Origin: Psychrobacter immobilis
Lineage (GTDB): Bacteria > Pseudomonadota > Gammaproteobacteria > Pseudomonadales > Moraxellaceae
Direction of reading: 5' to 3'
Assembly: GCA_904846265.1 (NCBI GenBank)
Contig: CAJHAA010000006.1
Span: forward strand, 62,001-126,000
DNA: 64,000 nt
A program made the translations under genes and the position numbers. The notes below the pieces were generated by a model. The model did not search any database. It was given only the letters and a program-made list of their open reading frames with translations, and was not told the origin of the DNA. Shown in pieces: positions 9,604 to 19,048 of this stretch; the stretch's first letter is position 1; each line of letters opens with the position of its first letter.

Positions 9604-9927
9604 ATGAAACACTCGCCTGAATTTACCGACATTATCATGAGCTTGGATGAGCTGGTATCTGCCTGTGGCCAAGAGCGCCAATGGGTCATAGAATTGATTG
9701 AAGAGGACATCATCGAATATGACGTACCAGAACGTGAGCAGTTCACTGGTTATCAGCTGACGACAGTGCGCCGTGCCTCGCGCCTTAGCCGCGACTTTGA
9801 AGCCAGTGTTCCTGCGATTGGCTTGATACTTGAGTTATTGGATGAGCTCGAACAATTACGCCAATTTAAACGCCAATTAGACATGCAGACACCAGTAATT
9901 GAAATTGAAATCGATCCTTTAAAATAA
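9604..9927 (+). CDS. cbpM: Chaperone modulator CbpM
   Basis: Small MerR-like protein that binds the CbpA J domain and restrains both its co-chaperone and DNA-binding activity. The 107 residues contain a helical core (LVSACGQERQWVIELIEEDII), a Tyr-Gln-Leu helix and a C-terminal leucine-rich coiled coil (LILELLDELEQLRQFKRQL). Identification rests on this layout and on its position directly after cbpA, the arrangement in E. coli. It ends at a bidirectional terminator. Confidence 0.85.
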   Translation: MKHSPEFTDIIMSLDELVSACGQERQWVIELIEEDIIEYDVPEREQFTGYQLTTVRRASRLSRDFEASVPAIGLILELLDELEQLRQFKRQLDMQTPVIEIEIDPLK

Positions 9928-9965
9928 CTTATTTCCCCTTTATTCAGTACATAAAAAATCAGCAC

Positions 9966-9999
9966 AAAAAAAGGGTCTCTAAAATGAGACCCTTTTTTT
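9966..9999. terminator. Bidirectional terminator between cbpM and sstT
   Basis: A-run plus GGGTCTC pairs with GAGACCC plus T-run (9986-9999), 6-base loop, giving up to 14 paired bases. Confidence 0.9.
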
Positions 10000-10019
10000 G
10001 CAAATAATATATTTAGCGT

Positions 10020-11222
10020 TTAACGCGCATATTTTGGATCAGCGGCTGCGGTAAACAGGACATCTGTTGAAGAGTTCAACGCCGTTTCTGCCGAATCCTG
10101 TATCACACCAATGATAAAGCCAATCGCAACCACTTGCATGGCGATATCATTTGGAATGCTAAATAAGCTTGCTGCCAATGGAATTAAGAGTAATGAACCA
10201 CCAGCGACACCAGAGGCACCGCAGGCACTAATGGTTGCAACCAAACTGAGTAGCAGTGCTGAGGCAAAGGTCACTTCAATACCGAGTGTATGCGCGGCTG
10301 CAAGCGTTAAGACGTTAATCGTAATCGCCGCGCCGGCCATATTAATGGTCGCACCCAGTGGAATCGTTACCGAATAAGTATCTTCGTGTAGACCCAGTTT
10401 GCGGGCAAGGTTCATATTGACGGGAATGTTAGCAGCCGAGCTACGCGTAAAGAATGCGGTAATCCCTGACTCACGCAAGCATTTGAATACTAGCGGATAA
10501 GGGTTTTTACCCGTTTTGATCAGTACAATAATAGGATTGGCAATCAAAGCGATAAATAACATACAACCGACCAGTACCATCAAGATACGCGCATAACCTG
10601 CCAAAGCCGCAAAGCCTGTTTCAGCGACGGTGTTGGCGACCAAACCCAAGATACCAAAAGGTGCTAGGGCAATGACCCACTTCACCACTTGGGAGATGGC
10701 GTCAGAAAAATCACCGACCACAGTGCGTGTGGTATCACTGGCTTGGCGCAGTGCGAAACCGATGATAATTGCCCACGCTAAAATACCAATATAGTTGGCT
10801 TCAGCGATGGCATTAACAGGATTGGCAACCAGATTTAGCAGTAGATTGGTCAGTACTTCTTTGAGGTTGGCTGGTGGGACTTGCTCAATTGTGGCGTTGA
10901 CCAATACCAGTTCTGTCGGGAATAAAAAGCTCGCGCCAACAGCAGTCAGTGCGGCTAAAAAAGTGCCAAACATATACATGATAAGCACAGGCTTGACGTA
11001 AACCTCATTACCGCTGCGATGTTGGCTAATGGCCGCCATGACCAACACAAATACCAGTATCGGTGCAACGGCTTTTAGTGCTCCTACAAATAAAGTACCC
11101 AATAATCCTAAGGCAATACCGATATCTGGTGCCAACCAACCTATCAATACTCCCGCTATCAAACCGATAATAATAAGTGGTACTAGACCAATGCGCTTAT
11201 ACATCGCAAAAAATGAATACAT
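10020..11222 (-). CDS. sstT: Serine/threonine:Na+ symporter SstT, copy 1
   Basis: Inner-membrane sodium-coupled uptake of serine and threonine (dicarboxylate/amino acid:cation symporter family). At 400 residues with eight or more hydrophobic helices it matches SstT. Family marks are the serine-rich re-entrant stretch [16 protein letters not shown] and the later [16 protein letters not shown] substrate/Na+ site, then the [13 protein letters not shown] hairpin. Its neighbour at 11438-12640 is an ungapped paralogue. This copy has ISACGAS where the second has ISAGGTS, so substrate range might differ slightly. Each copy has its own terminator, so they are probably separate transcripts. Confidence 0.92.
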   Translation of the reverse strand: MYSFFAMYKRIGLVPLIIIGLIAGVLIGWLAPDIGIALGLLGTLFVGALKAVAPILVFVLVMAAISQHRSGNEVYVKPVLIMYMFGTFLAALTAVGASFLFPTELVLVNATIEQVPPANLKEVLTNLLLNLVANPVNAIAEANYIGILAWAIIIGFALRQASDTTRTVVGDFSDAISQVVKWVIALAPFGILGLVANTVAETGFAALAGYARILMVLVGCMLFIALIANPIIVLIKTGKNPYPLVFKCLRESGITAFFTRSSAANIPVNMNLARKLGLHEDTYSVTIPLGATINMAGAAITINVLTLAAAHTLGIEVTFASALLLSLVATISACGASGVAGGSLLLIPLAASLFSIPNDIAMQVVAIGFIIGVIQDSAETALNSSTDVLFTAAADPKYAR

Positions 11223-11348
11223 CCTTACCCCGACAATCTAATGAATAATAAAAGAGATCAAGCCATTTTATGTTTTTTGCTTTACTAGTCTCATACTCAT
11301 ATACAGGTAAGATTCGTAAAACAGAATAAAAATGGGTAAATTATAACC

Positions 11349-11377
11349 AAAAAAAGGGCAGTTAAGCCCTTTTTTTA
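11349..11377 (-). terminator. Terminator of the second sstT copy
   Basis: AAAAAGGGC and GCCCTTTTT arms around a 6-base loop, with a T-run on both strands. It lies about 60 bases after the stop at 11438 in the minus direction. Confidence 0.85.
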
Positions 11378-11437
11378 TTTTTATACCTATCAATTAAGGT
11401 GATTGGCTTGTTATGGTCGTCTTTAACACACCCAACA

Positions 11438-12640
11438 TTAGCGTGCATATTTTGGATCAGCAGCGGCAGTAAACAAGACGTCTGTTGATGAGTTCAATGC
11501 GGTCTCTGCAGAATCTTGCAGCACACTAATAATAAAGCCAATAGCCACCACTTGTAGCGCAATGTCATCAGGAATATTGAATAAACTGGCCGCCAAAGGA
11601 ATGAGTAGTAATGAGCCACCAGCGACGCCAGAGGTACCGCCAGCACTGATTGTAGCGACTATACTTAGCAGTAATGCTGAGCCAAAGGTCACTTCAATAC
11701 CGAGTGTATTCGCGGCTGCAAGGGTTAACACATTAATAGTAATAGCGGCACCTGCCATATTAATAGTGGCACCTAATGGCAGGGTGACTGAATAAGTATT
11801 TTCATGTAACCCTAATTTGCTGGCAAGGTTCATATTGATAGGAATGTTGGCAGCAGAGCTACGGGTAAAAAACGCAGTTATACCAGATTCACGTAAGCAG
11901 GTGAATACCAGTGGATAAGGGTTTTTACCCGTTTTTAAGTATACGAGGAGAGGGTTCGTCACCAAAGCAATAAACAACATACAGCCTATCAGTACTAGCA
12001 AAATTCGTGCATAGCCCAATAACGCAGCAAAGCCAGTATCAGCGACGGTATTGGCGACTAATCCCAAAATACCAAAAGGTGCTAGCGCGATGACCCATTT
12101 GACTACTTTTGAGATGGCATCTGCAATGTCATTGACAGTGCTGCGAGTCGTCTCGCCAGCTTGTCGTAGCGCAATGCCAATAATAACGGCCCAAGCTAAT
12201 ATACCGATATAATTAGCATTGGCTAGTGCAGCAACTGGATTGGCGACGAGACTGAGTAATAAATTATTCAATACTTCTTTTAAGTTTGCTGGCGGTACTT
12301 GCTCGATGGTCGCATTCACTAACGTCAATTCGGTTGGGAATAAAAAGCTGGCACCAACAGCGACCAAAGCGGCTATAAAAGTGCCTATCAGATATAAAAA
12401 CAGCACCGGTTTTACATAGACCTTATTACCGCTACGATGTTGACAGATAGCAGCCATCACTAAGAAAAATACCAGTATAGGGGCAACGGCTTTTAGGGCA
12501 CCTACGAACAGGGTCCCCAAAATCCCTAAGGCAATACCCACACTTGGCGCAAGCCATCCTATCAAAGTACCTAGTACTAAACCGATAACAATCAGCGTTA
12601 CCAATCCGATTCGTTGGTACATCGCTATTAATGAATGCAT
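11438..12640 (-). CDS. sstT: Serine/threonine:Na+ symporter SstT, copy 2
   Basis: Second SstT-type symporter, the same length (400) as copy 1 and alignable to it end to end without gaps; most residues are identical by eye. The same conserved blocks are present ([45 protein letters not shown]). Differences cluster in the N-terminal helices and the middle loops. Tandem orientation and an intergenic terminator suggest a local duplication that has been kept and diverged. The closeness implies overlapping substrates; a distinct affinity or regulation is inference only. Confidence 0.92.
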   Translation of the reverse strand: MHSLIAMYQRIGLVTLIVIGLVLGTLIGWLAPSVGIALGILGTLFVGALKAVAPILVFFLVMAAICQHRSGNKVYVKPVLFLYLIGTFIAALVAVGASFLFPTELTLVNATIEQVPPANLKEVLNNLLLSLVANPVAALANANYIGILAWAVIIGIALRQAGETTRSTVNDIADAISKVVKWVIALAPFGILGLVANTVADTGFAALLGYARILLVLIGCMLFIALVTNPLLVYLKTGKNPYPLVFTCLRESGITAFFTRSSAANIPINMNLASKLGLHENTYSVTLPLGATINMAGAAITINVLTLAAANTLGIEVTFGSALLLSIVATISAGGTSGVAGGSLLLIPLAASLFNIPDDIALQVVAIGFIISVLQDSAETALNSSTDVLFTAAADPKYAR

Positions 12641-12811
12641 TTTTACCCCTTTAGTCCATTTGGAAATAAATATTAGCTTAACAATCGTTAGCTTAACGAC
12701 CGAAGGATGTTAGCATTTTTTGTGATAAGCGCCTACTGACAGATTTTATAAGGCAGTAGGTAATAACGTACTTATAAGCCTCTAAGAATTTTAAAAGTCG
12801 ACATTTAAGCA

Positions 12812-12836
12812 CAAAAAAACGCCATGACTGGCGTTT
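12812..12836 (-). terminator. Terminator of holC
   Basis: AAACGCCA (12817-12824) and TGGCGTTT (12829-12836) with loop TGAC; the minus-strand transcript ends in a T-run. Confidence 0.85.
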
Positions 12837-12853
12837 GATTTTGTAATAGAAGA

Positions 12854-13342
12854 TTAAACTTTGAAATGGGTAAGCTCATAGCCGAGTTGCTGGTAATGCT
12901 TATATTTAGCGCGTCCTGCCTCAGTGCTGACTGTATCAGGTTTGATAAGCTCTAAAATACGAGTTGGCAATGTATTGCTGGTAGCATTTATATAGTCATT
13001 AACGGGACGTATCGTAGTATTGAGTACGATCCCTTTAAAATCGGCTGGCATATAGCTGGCAAGCAACACTGGTGCTAATAATTGATTATTAATATCAGTA
13101 TGAACACCATCAATATCAGCGCCTTCAGGATTAGAATCTAAAAGGCATTGATGCGGTACAAAGCTCGTATCGTCTTGTGCCCAAAGGGCTTCATCAAGCG
13201 TCGACAGCAATTCATCGTCTTTTTCGATAAGAATCAATAACGACTGGCTGCTTTTATTGAGCGCCGTCTGGGTCAGCTGACAAATAAAGCCCAAGAAATC
13301 TTGGGCTTTATTCTCAGTTAATACATAAAAGCTAACTTTCAT
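12854..13342 (-). CDS. holC: DNA polymerase III subunit chi
   Basis: Clamp-loader accessory subunit that links the replicase to SSB. The 162-residue protein starts KVSFYVLTEN and contains the LLILIEKDDELLSTLDEALWAQDDTSFVPHQ block typical of HolC, with the C-terminal region matching family length. It directly follows pepA (36-base gap), the conserved pepA-holC order. In many relatives valS comes next; here the sstT pair lies downstream instead. Confidence 0.9.
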   Translation of the reverse strand: MKVSFYVLTENKAQDFLGFICQLTQTALNKSSQSLLILIEKDDELLSTLDEALWAQDDTSFVPHQCLLDSNPEGADIDGVHTDINNQLLAPVLLASYMPADFKGIVLNTTIRPVNDYINATSNTLPTRILELIKPDTVSTEAGRAKYKHYQQLGYELTHFKV

Positions 13343-13378
13343 AGAGTGGTTTTCATTGAGTGATGATTCATCAATAGA

Positions 13379-15058
13379 TTATGCCATATTTGCGCTATTT
13401 TTTAGGTATTGCATAAATAATGGCACAGGACGACCAGTCGCGGCTTTGTCTTGACCTGAAATCCATGCCGTACCAGCGATGTCTAAATGCGCCCATGCTT
13501 GACCTTCTTCTATAAAGCGCGATAAGAAACAGGCAGCAGTCACAGCGCCCGCACCTTTACCACCGATATTTTGAATATCAGCGATAGGCGAGTCAATCTG
13601 CGTTTGATACTCGTCATCCATCGGCATGTGCCAGATAAGGTCGCCTGATAGGTTACTGGCGTTTTCTAAGTCAAACAAAACATCTTCGTCATTACTAAAG
13701 ACTGCCGAGCGTACATGACCCAACGCAACCACACAAGCACCAGTCAAGGTTGCGACATCGATGATGGCTTTTGGCTGATAATACTTTTGTACGTAGCATA
13801 AGGTATCGCACAATACTAAACGACCTTCAGCATCGGTATTTAAGATTTCAACAGACTTACCGTTCATTGCTTTGATGATATCGCCTGGGCGCGTCGCCTC
13901 GCCTGATGGCATATTTTCAGCACAAGCTAGCGCCCCGACGACATTGATAGGTAGACGCGCTTCACATAATGCTTTTAGAGTACCGAGTACCGCCGCAGAG
14001 CCACCCATATCAAATTTCATCTCATCCATCGCCGCACCGGGCTTGATTGAGATACCACCTGAATCAAAGGTAACACCCTTACCAACAAGCACGATAGGGG
14101 CATCATCGTGTGCACTTTGGACATTGTCTTCGCTATTCTGTTCAGCATTTTTAGCGGCTTTTTTGCTAGCAGCTTTGGTTGGTAATTTATCAGCCAAGGC
14201 TTTGAGACCGCCAGCTACTTTTGCGCTGTTGGTAATGGTTTTGTTAGTATCACCATCAGTATTGACGCTAAAATTAGACTTGCCACGATACTCCATCAGT
14301 ACCAGTTTGCCTTCTTTGGTAGAGCCTTGCGCGACCGACAAGAAGCAGTTCATACCCAGTGCTGACATCTCGTCTTCACCAAGTACCGTTACTTTTAATA
14401 GGTCAGGATAAGTGGCTGCCAATTCCTGTGCTTGCTCAGCCATATACGCTGGGAAACAGATATTACCCGGCTCATTGGCGACATCACGGGTCAAGCTTTG
14501 ACCAGTAAAGACCGCTTGTGCAAAGTCTAATGACGCTTCTAAAGATGGCTCTGCCAATAAGTAGATGTCTGTTAAAACAGGTGTTTGCTGCTCAGATTTG
14601 TACTTGTCAAAACGATAGCTTGCTGCCAGTAAGCTCAGCGCGAATTGACTAAACTGGTTTTCTTCTAACGCATCACCTAGTGCCACAGTGATAGAGTCAA
14701 CACGCTTTTGGGTGCTCTTATAAATGGTATTGGCAATTTTTTCTAGAACGCTATGACGCAATTTATCAACATTACCTACACCGACCAATAAGAGCTGTAC
14801 TGGGTTTTCTTTGGTGGTTTTCTTATCACCCGCTAGCGCATAGTCAGCAACCGTTTCACAAGCTTTGCCGTTAAAGTGTGATACTTCAATCAATTGCTCA
14901 ATGCGGGTTTGATAATCGCTCAAAACTGACTCAGCTAAGATGTTTTTTTGATCATCGATTAAAACGACAAGGCAGGCCGCGTCTTTACTTTTGGCTTCTT
15001 TTTTGAGAATTTTTTGCGTATGGGTTTTTGGCAGTGTTTGGGTTAATTTAATATTCAT
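13379..15058 (-). CDS. pepA: Cytosol leucyl aminopeptidase PepA
   Basis: Dimetal M17 aminopeptidase; in E. coli it also binds DNA in Xer recombination and gene regulation. The catalytic domain shows VGKGVTFDSGGISIKPG and the metal/active-site motif NTDAEGRL. At 559 residues it is about 55 longer than E. coli PepA. The extra length includes a Lys/Ala/Asn-rich insert at about residues 285-320 (ADKLPTKAASKKAAKNAEQN onward) just before the catalytic core. holC follows in the same operon. A divergent lptFG pair is the usual neighbour, but a hydrolase gene intervenes here. Confidence 0.95.
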   Translation of the reverse strand: MNIKLTQTLPKTHTQKILKKEAKSKDAACLVVLIDDQKNILAESVLSDYQTRIEQLIEVSHFNGKACETVADYALAGDKKTTKENPVQLLLVGVGNVDKLRHSVLEKIANTIYKSTQKRVDSITVALGDALEENQFSQFALSLLAASYRFDKYKSEQQTPVLTDIYLLAEPSLEASLDFAQAVFTGQSLTRDVANEPGNICFPAYMAEQAQELAATYPDLLKVTVLGEDEMSALGMNCFLSVAQGSTKEGKLVLMEYRGKSNFSVNTDGDTNKTITNSAKVAGGLKALADKLPTKAASKKAAKNAEQNSEDNVQSAHDDAPIVLVGKGVTFDSGGISIKPGAAMDEMKFDMGGSAAVLGTLKALCEARLPINVVGALACAENMPSGEATRPGDIIKAMNGKSVEILNTDAEGRLVLCDTLCYVQKYYQPKAIIDVATLTGACVVALGHVRSAVFSNDEDVLFDLENASNLSGDLIWHMPMDDEYQTQIDSPIADIQNIGGKGAGAVTAACFLSRFIEEGQAWAHLDIAGTAWISGQDKAATGRPVPLFMQYLKNSANMA

Positions 15059-15248
15059 ATATTTATCCTTATTGGGGTTATGACATTATAGTTATGACGT
15101 TAGCGCTATGAAAATGGCAGATTTTTTTAATTGCTGATACCTGTTAAATTATCAGATTGTTTGGCCAATCAAGCAATCGCAATAGTGTAGCATATTGCGA
15201 GGTGAGTGCGCAGTGAGCAAGGTTTAGGTTATGGGTTCGAACCGCTTA

Positions 15249-15869
15249 TTAGCTATTAACTAACTCATCGGTTGCTACTAAAGCGGCAAATCTATCTTGC
15301 AGTGCTGCCATCGCGGTAGCATGCATGATATCAGCGCTGATTTTATCTTTTTTATAGTCAGGCAGATCGCGAGTAGCACAAGCATCATGGCAAACAAAAC
15401 TGTCAAAGCCTAAATCAAAGGCGGCTCTCACGCTTGAGCTAACACACATATGACTCATAAACCCAGCAAAAATAATTTGCTGTTTTTGTGCAGCTGAAAT
15501 AAGTGCTTGCAGCTGGGTATCATGGAACGCATTGGGATTTTTTTTGACGATGACGGTTTCGCCATCCTTTGGTTGTAATTCAGCGATAATCTCGACATTA
15601 GATGACAAAGGATCAAAAACGTTGCCATTATCTGCGCCGTGATGGGCGATATGAAAGATAGGGACGTTCTGTGTACGAGCTTTATCTAGCAATAGGCGCG
15701 CATTTGCAATGGCGTTCGTACCAGCTTTCCCCAATGGCATCGCCCCATCGACATATTCGTTTTGATAGTCAATAAAAACCACGGCGCAATTTGACCAATC
15801 GAGCGTATCAAATTGACCGCCAGCAAGTTCAAGTAAAGTAGAAGGGGTAGAACCGAGTTTATTTGTCAT
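15249..15869 (-). CDS. Isochorismatase-like cysteine hydrolase
   Basis: Cytosolic cysteine hydrolase of the isochorismatase/nicotinamidase superfamily. The catalytic triad is visible: Asp34 in VVFIDYQNEY, a Lys in VIVKKNPNAF near residue 109, and Cys142 in GFMSHMCVSSS. Family members hydrolyse amides, ureas or isochorismate; no siderophore genes are near, so the substrate is unknown. The frame extends to 15968, but the ATG at 15869 has GGAG at proper spacing and begins at the family's usual position (206 residues). Confidence 0.83.
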   Translation of the reverse strand: MTNKLGSTPSTLLELAGGQFDTLDWSNCAVVFIDYQNEYVDGAMPLGKAGTNAIANARLLLDKARTQNVPIFHIAHHGADNGNVFDPLSSNVEIIAELQPKDGETVIVKKNPNAFHDTQLQALISAAQKQQIIFAGFMSHMCVSSSVRAAFDLGFDSFVCHDACATRDLPDYKKDKISADIMHATAMAALQDRFAALVATDELVNS

Positions 15870-16027
15870 TAATATTCTCCATTGGGCGAGATAATTAGGA
15901 ATTTTTAGTTTTCTCAGTTTAACAAGTAATCCTAATGGTGCGAGGGCAGTGATACGAATGACACACAAAGGTTTCCAAATGACATCAAGTAAAAGCGTTA
16001 TGCAAAGACTTAATAAAAAGGCTTTTT

Positions 16028-16080
16028 AGATAAGACAAACTAATGAGTTAAATTCTCATTATTCTTTTCATATCTTATCT
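16028..16080. promoter_or_regulatory. nested inverted repeats upstream of lptF / hydrolase
   Basis: Outer arms AGATAAGA (16028-16035) and TCTTATCT (16073-16080) enclose inner arms TAATGAG (16041-16047) and CTCATTA (16055-16061). Either an operator region between divergent genes or the start of a structured leader. The inner spacer is too long for a standard Fur box. Confidence 0.4.
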
Positions 16081-16169
16081 ATTATTAGTGAGCCATACAG
16101 CGTTATAGCAAGAGGGGTGCAATGTTTGCAAACACATTTCACAGCCATTTTTGAGCAAAATATGCTAGG

Positions 16170-16198
16170 ATTAGCGGTTATCTTTACCGCTAATTTTT
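16170..16198 (+). terminator. terminator-like hairpin upstream of lptF
   Basis: Perfect 9-bp stem ATTAGCGGT (16170-16178) / ACCGCTAAT (16186-16194), 7-base loop, then T-run to 16198. No plus-strand gene lies upstream, so it may end a small RNA or attenuate the lptF leader. Confidence 0.5.
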
Positions 16199-16415
16199 AC
16201 AGCATGTCGCTAACCCGTCTCGCAGATATTTTCATATCTTTTGCCGTTGCTTTTAGGGCTGTTTAAGTATCTGATTGAGCAGCACGGTCTTGTATTTCTA
16301 TGGTTCAGTTATCGGTATCAGCTATTGTATTTAGAGCGGTCCATAATTGTCAGTGTTTGCCAATAAAGCTGCGATAAATCGTGCGACTATCAACCTTTTT
16401 AAAAGAGTGCCCATT

Positions 16416-17729
16416 GTGATATTACGCCGCTATATGACTCAACAAGTTGCCTCAACGACCGCATTGGTTTTGGGGTTTTTAGTGGTGATGATGCTGGGCG
16501 GTCGTTTGATCCGTTACTTTGGTATTGCCGCAGAAGGCAATTTAGATATCAGCTTGTTATTTACCATCATTGGTTATAATTTGCCCTACTTTTTAGAGCT
16601 TATCCTGCCATTGGCATTTTTTATCGCTCTAATGCTGGTATTCGGGCGGCTGTATGTCGATCAAGAAATGGCAGTGATTAATGCTAGTGGGGTGTCGCGT
16701 GGTAAACTTGCCCGTTTGATGACGCCGTTAATCTTGGCGTTGTTCGTTGGGGAAGCGGCTTTATCCATCGTTGGTAAACCGTGGGGCGTACGCTCATCGG
16801 AAAGTGTCTGGCAACAGCAGGCATTGACCAGCGCTTTTGATTTAATTCGTCCCAATGAATTTATTAGTAGTGGCAATTATCATTTGTATGTGGGCAGCTT
16901 GAGTGATGATAAAAAGCAATTGCAAGATGTGATATTGATTCAATCTGAGCCTGAAAAAAAGGGCAGTGCCGCTAAAAATAACACTGCTAAAGAGGCTGCC
17001 GTCGATGTTAAAAACACCATCGATCCCGAAACAGCTGAGCAATTAAATATTTCAGACATACCAAATATGCCAACGGCGATTACTAATAATACCAACATCA
17101 GCAAAGATACTATTACGTTGGCTAAGCGTGCTGAGCAAGTAGACAAAGGTAATAGCGGTGTGACCCAATTGGACTTGTTCCAAGGGCGGCGTTATGAAGT
17201 CGGTGCTGGCAGTCTGAAATACAATCAAGTGGGCTTTGATCGTTACCGCATTACTTTGACAGAATCCTCAAAAGAAGTCATCACCGAAGATAATATCGAA
17301 ACGCAAGCGATTGGACCATTATGGCAAGCCGCGACGGGTGGTACGGCAAATAGTGGCAACTCGCTGCGTGTGGCACAAAGTGAGCTTGGCTATCGTCTAG
17401 CATTGCCGTGGTTGATGATCATTGCACCAATGCTCGCTGTACCACTGGCACAAGTACGCCCGCGTCAAGGTCGCTGGTTGCGCCTATTTCCTTCTATTTT
17501 ATTGTTTGTCAGCTGTGCGCTGGGTATTATTTCACTTAAAAATGCTGTTAGCAAAGGCAGCGTGAGCGTCTGGGCATATGCGTGGCTCATTTTAGGATTT
17601 ATGGCATTGGCACTTTATATGAATTGGGGTAGCCGTGTGCAGCATCGATTACGCTTTCGCAAACCGAAGAACACACCTTTAACGGTTGCCGATCATCAGA
17701 GCAGTGGCTCACAAGGAGGGCAGTCCTAA
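16416..17729 (+). CDS. lptF: LPS export system permease LptF
   Basis: Inner-membrane permease that, with LptG and the LptB2 ATPase, extracts lipopolysaccharide for transport to the outer membrane. It shows N-terminal helices (LILRRYMTQQ.. onward), a large periplasmic beta-jellyroll domain, and three C-terminal helices. The frame is open from a TTG at 16347, but the GTG at 16416 has AAAAGAG 8 bases upstream and matches where homologues begin. The periplasmic domain carries a Lys/Asn/Thr-rich insertion (about residues 185-255) that makes it roughly 70 residues longer than E. coli LptF. Its stop overlaps the lptG start (TAATG). Confidence 0.9.
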   Translation: MILRRYMTQQVASTTALVLGFLVVMMLGGRLIRYFGIAAEGNLDISLLFTIIGYNLPYFLELILPLAFFIALMLVFGRLYVDQEMAVINASGVSRGKLARLMTPLILALFVGEAALSIVGKPWGVRSSESVWQQQALTSAFDLIRPNEFISSGNYHLYVGSLSDDKKQLQDVILIQSEPEKKGSAAKNNTAKEAAVDVKNTIDPETAEQLNISDIPNMPTAITNNTNISKDTITLAKRAEQVDKGNSGVTQLDLFQGRRYEVGAGSLKYNQVGFDRYRITLTESSKEVITEDNIETQAIGPLWQAATGGTANSGNSLRVAQSELGYRLALPWLMIIAPMLAVPLAQVRPRQGRWLRLFPSILLFVSCALGIISLKNAVSKGSVSVWAYAWLILGFMALALYMNWGSRVQHRLRFRKPKNTPLTVADHQSSGSQGGQS

Positions 17730-18955
17730 TGAGTGTCTTATCTTCTAAACCATCTAATCCTGACTCGAAAAATGCTCATGCTAAGTACGCTCGCAAACCT
17801 GCCAAACTAAAAGTGCTGAGCCGTTACGTCAAGCTGAACGCTTTGCTCGCAATCGTCGGAGCTGTCATAGGCTTGTGGGCATTACAGCTGGTATTCTCTT
17901 ATTTGTCTGAGCTGGATTCGTTAGATGATAGCTATACCATGGGCGAGGCGATTAAGTATATTTTTTATCGCTCGCCTTATTTTTTAGAGCAATTTATTCC
18001 CACTGGCGCATTGCTAGGTGCAGTGGTTGGCTTGGGCTTGCTTGCCAATAAAAGTGAGCTGGTCGTGATGCGTGCCGCTGGCGTCAGCGTTTATCGTATC
18101 GTCGGTTGGGTATTGCAGCCTGCTTTGATTTTTGTGTTGCTCGCATTGATTATCAATCAGTTCGTGCTGCCACACTCTAATCAATTGGCAAAAGAAATCA
18201 ACGATGAAGACAGCAGTTCATTGGTCACCTCGGTACGCGGTTATTGGACGTTGCAGCCACGCTTTGAGAGTACAAAAGATGGCAGCGCCAAGCCAGATGG
18301 TAGCGATATTTTGTATATCGATTATGCTGATGTACAAGGTAATATCGGCGAAGTTAAACGCTGGCATTTAGACAATAATGGCAATCTGCAAACGGCCATT
18401 CACGCTGAGGGTGGTCAATATATTGGTCGTGAACCTGTTAATCCTGCTAGCAGCAAACCGAGCGAGCAATATCGCTATGAGTGGCAGCTGAACAACATGA
18501 CCAAGCTGATGATTAATCAGGGCTTTGAGAGTAGCCAAGCCATCTCACCGTCAGATACTTTAAGCCTGCCCTTTGCCCCTGAATCGGTGTATCTGCTTAC
18601 CCGTAAGGCCGAAGATTTGTCATTGACTCAGCTGTATGAGCATCGTCAATTTATGCGCCAACAAGGCACGCGCTCGCTAAGTCATGAGCTGGCTTTTTGG
18701 CAAAAACTGCTCTCACCGCTATCAATTTTATCGCTAGTGATAGTTGCCTGCTCATTCGTTTTTGGCTCACTGCGGACGCATAGCTTGGGCTTGCGTATCG
18801 TCGTGGCATTGCTATTTGGCTTGCTATTTAGTTACGTGCAAGACTTGGTTGGCTTTGTCTCATTGGCGACTGGATTTTCGCCATTATTAATGGTGATATT
18901 ACCGATTATCGCCAGTGCGATATTGGGTGGCTATTTGCTCAAACGGCAGATGTAA
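17729..18955 (+). CDS. lptG: LPS export system permease LptG
   Basis: Partner permease of LptF in the LptB2FG extractor. The 408-residue protein has a basic cytoplasmic start (KLKVLSRYVKLNAL), paired N-terminal helices, a coupling segment ELVVMRAAGVSVYRIVG that faces LptB, a periplasmic domain, and three C-terminal helices ending LGGYLLKRQ. The start overlaps the lptF stop by one base and has GGAGG upstream, so the two are translationally coupled. A strong terminator follows. Confidence 0.95.
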   Translation: MSVLSSKPSNPDSKNAHAKYARKPAKLKVLSRYVKLNALLAIVGAVIGLWALQLVFSYLSELDSLDDSYTMGEAIKYIFYRSPYFLEQFIPTGALLGAVVGLGLLANKSELVVMRAAGVSVYRIVGWVLQPALIFVLLALIINQFVLPHSNQLAKEINDEDSSSLVTSVRGYWTLQPRFESTKDGSAKPDGSDILYIDYADVQGNIGEVKRWHLDNNGNLQTAIHAEGGQYIGREPVNPASSKPSEQYRYEWQLNNMTKLMINQGFESSQAISPSDTLSLPFAPESVYLLTRKAEDLSLTQLYEHRQFMRQQGTRSLSHELAFWQKLLSPLSILSLVIVACSFVFGSLRTHSLGLRIVVALLFGLLFSYVQDLVGFVSLATGFSPLLMVILPIIASAILGGYLLKRQM

Positions 18956-18973
18956 TTTTAGAAATTTAGCCAT

Positions 18974-19013
18974 AAAAAAGCCCGCTAGATCATGACGATT
19001 TAGCGGGCTTTTT
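18974..19013. terminator. Bidirectional terminator lptG / RsmC-like gene
   Basis: GCCCGCTA and TAGCGGGC arms, flanked by A- and T-runs, between convergent genes. Confidence 0.9.
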
Positions 19014-19048
19014 GTTTGCGCAGCTTTTAATACATAAGCTTTTAAAGC

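Larger units (their letters stand above)
15870..16415. other. divergent region upstream of lptF
   Basis: About 545 bases with no supported gene. It contains an inverted repeat at 16028-16080 and a terminator-like hairpin at 16170-16198 pointing along the plus strand, although no gene precedes it on that strand. These are listed separately. Confidence 0.6.

Noticed and set aside
16041-16061. Fur-box-like inverted repeat upstream of lptF
   Set aside because: The half-sites are spaced wider than in a standard Fur box, so Fur binding is not claimed.
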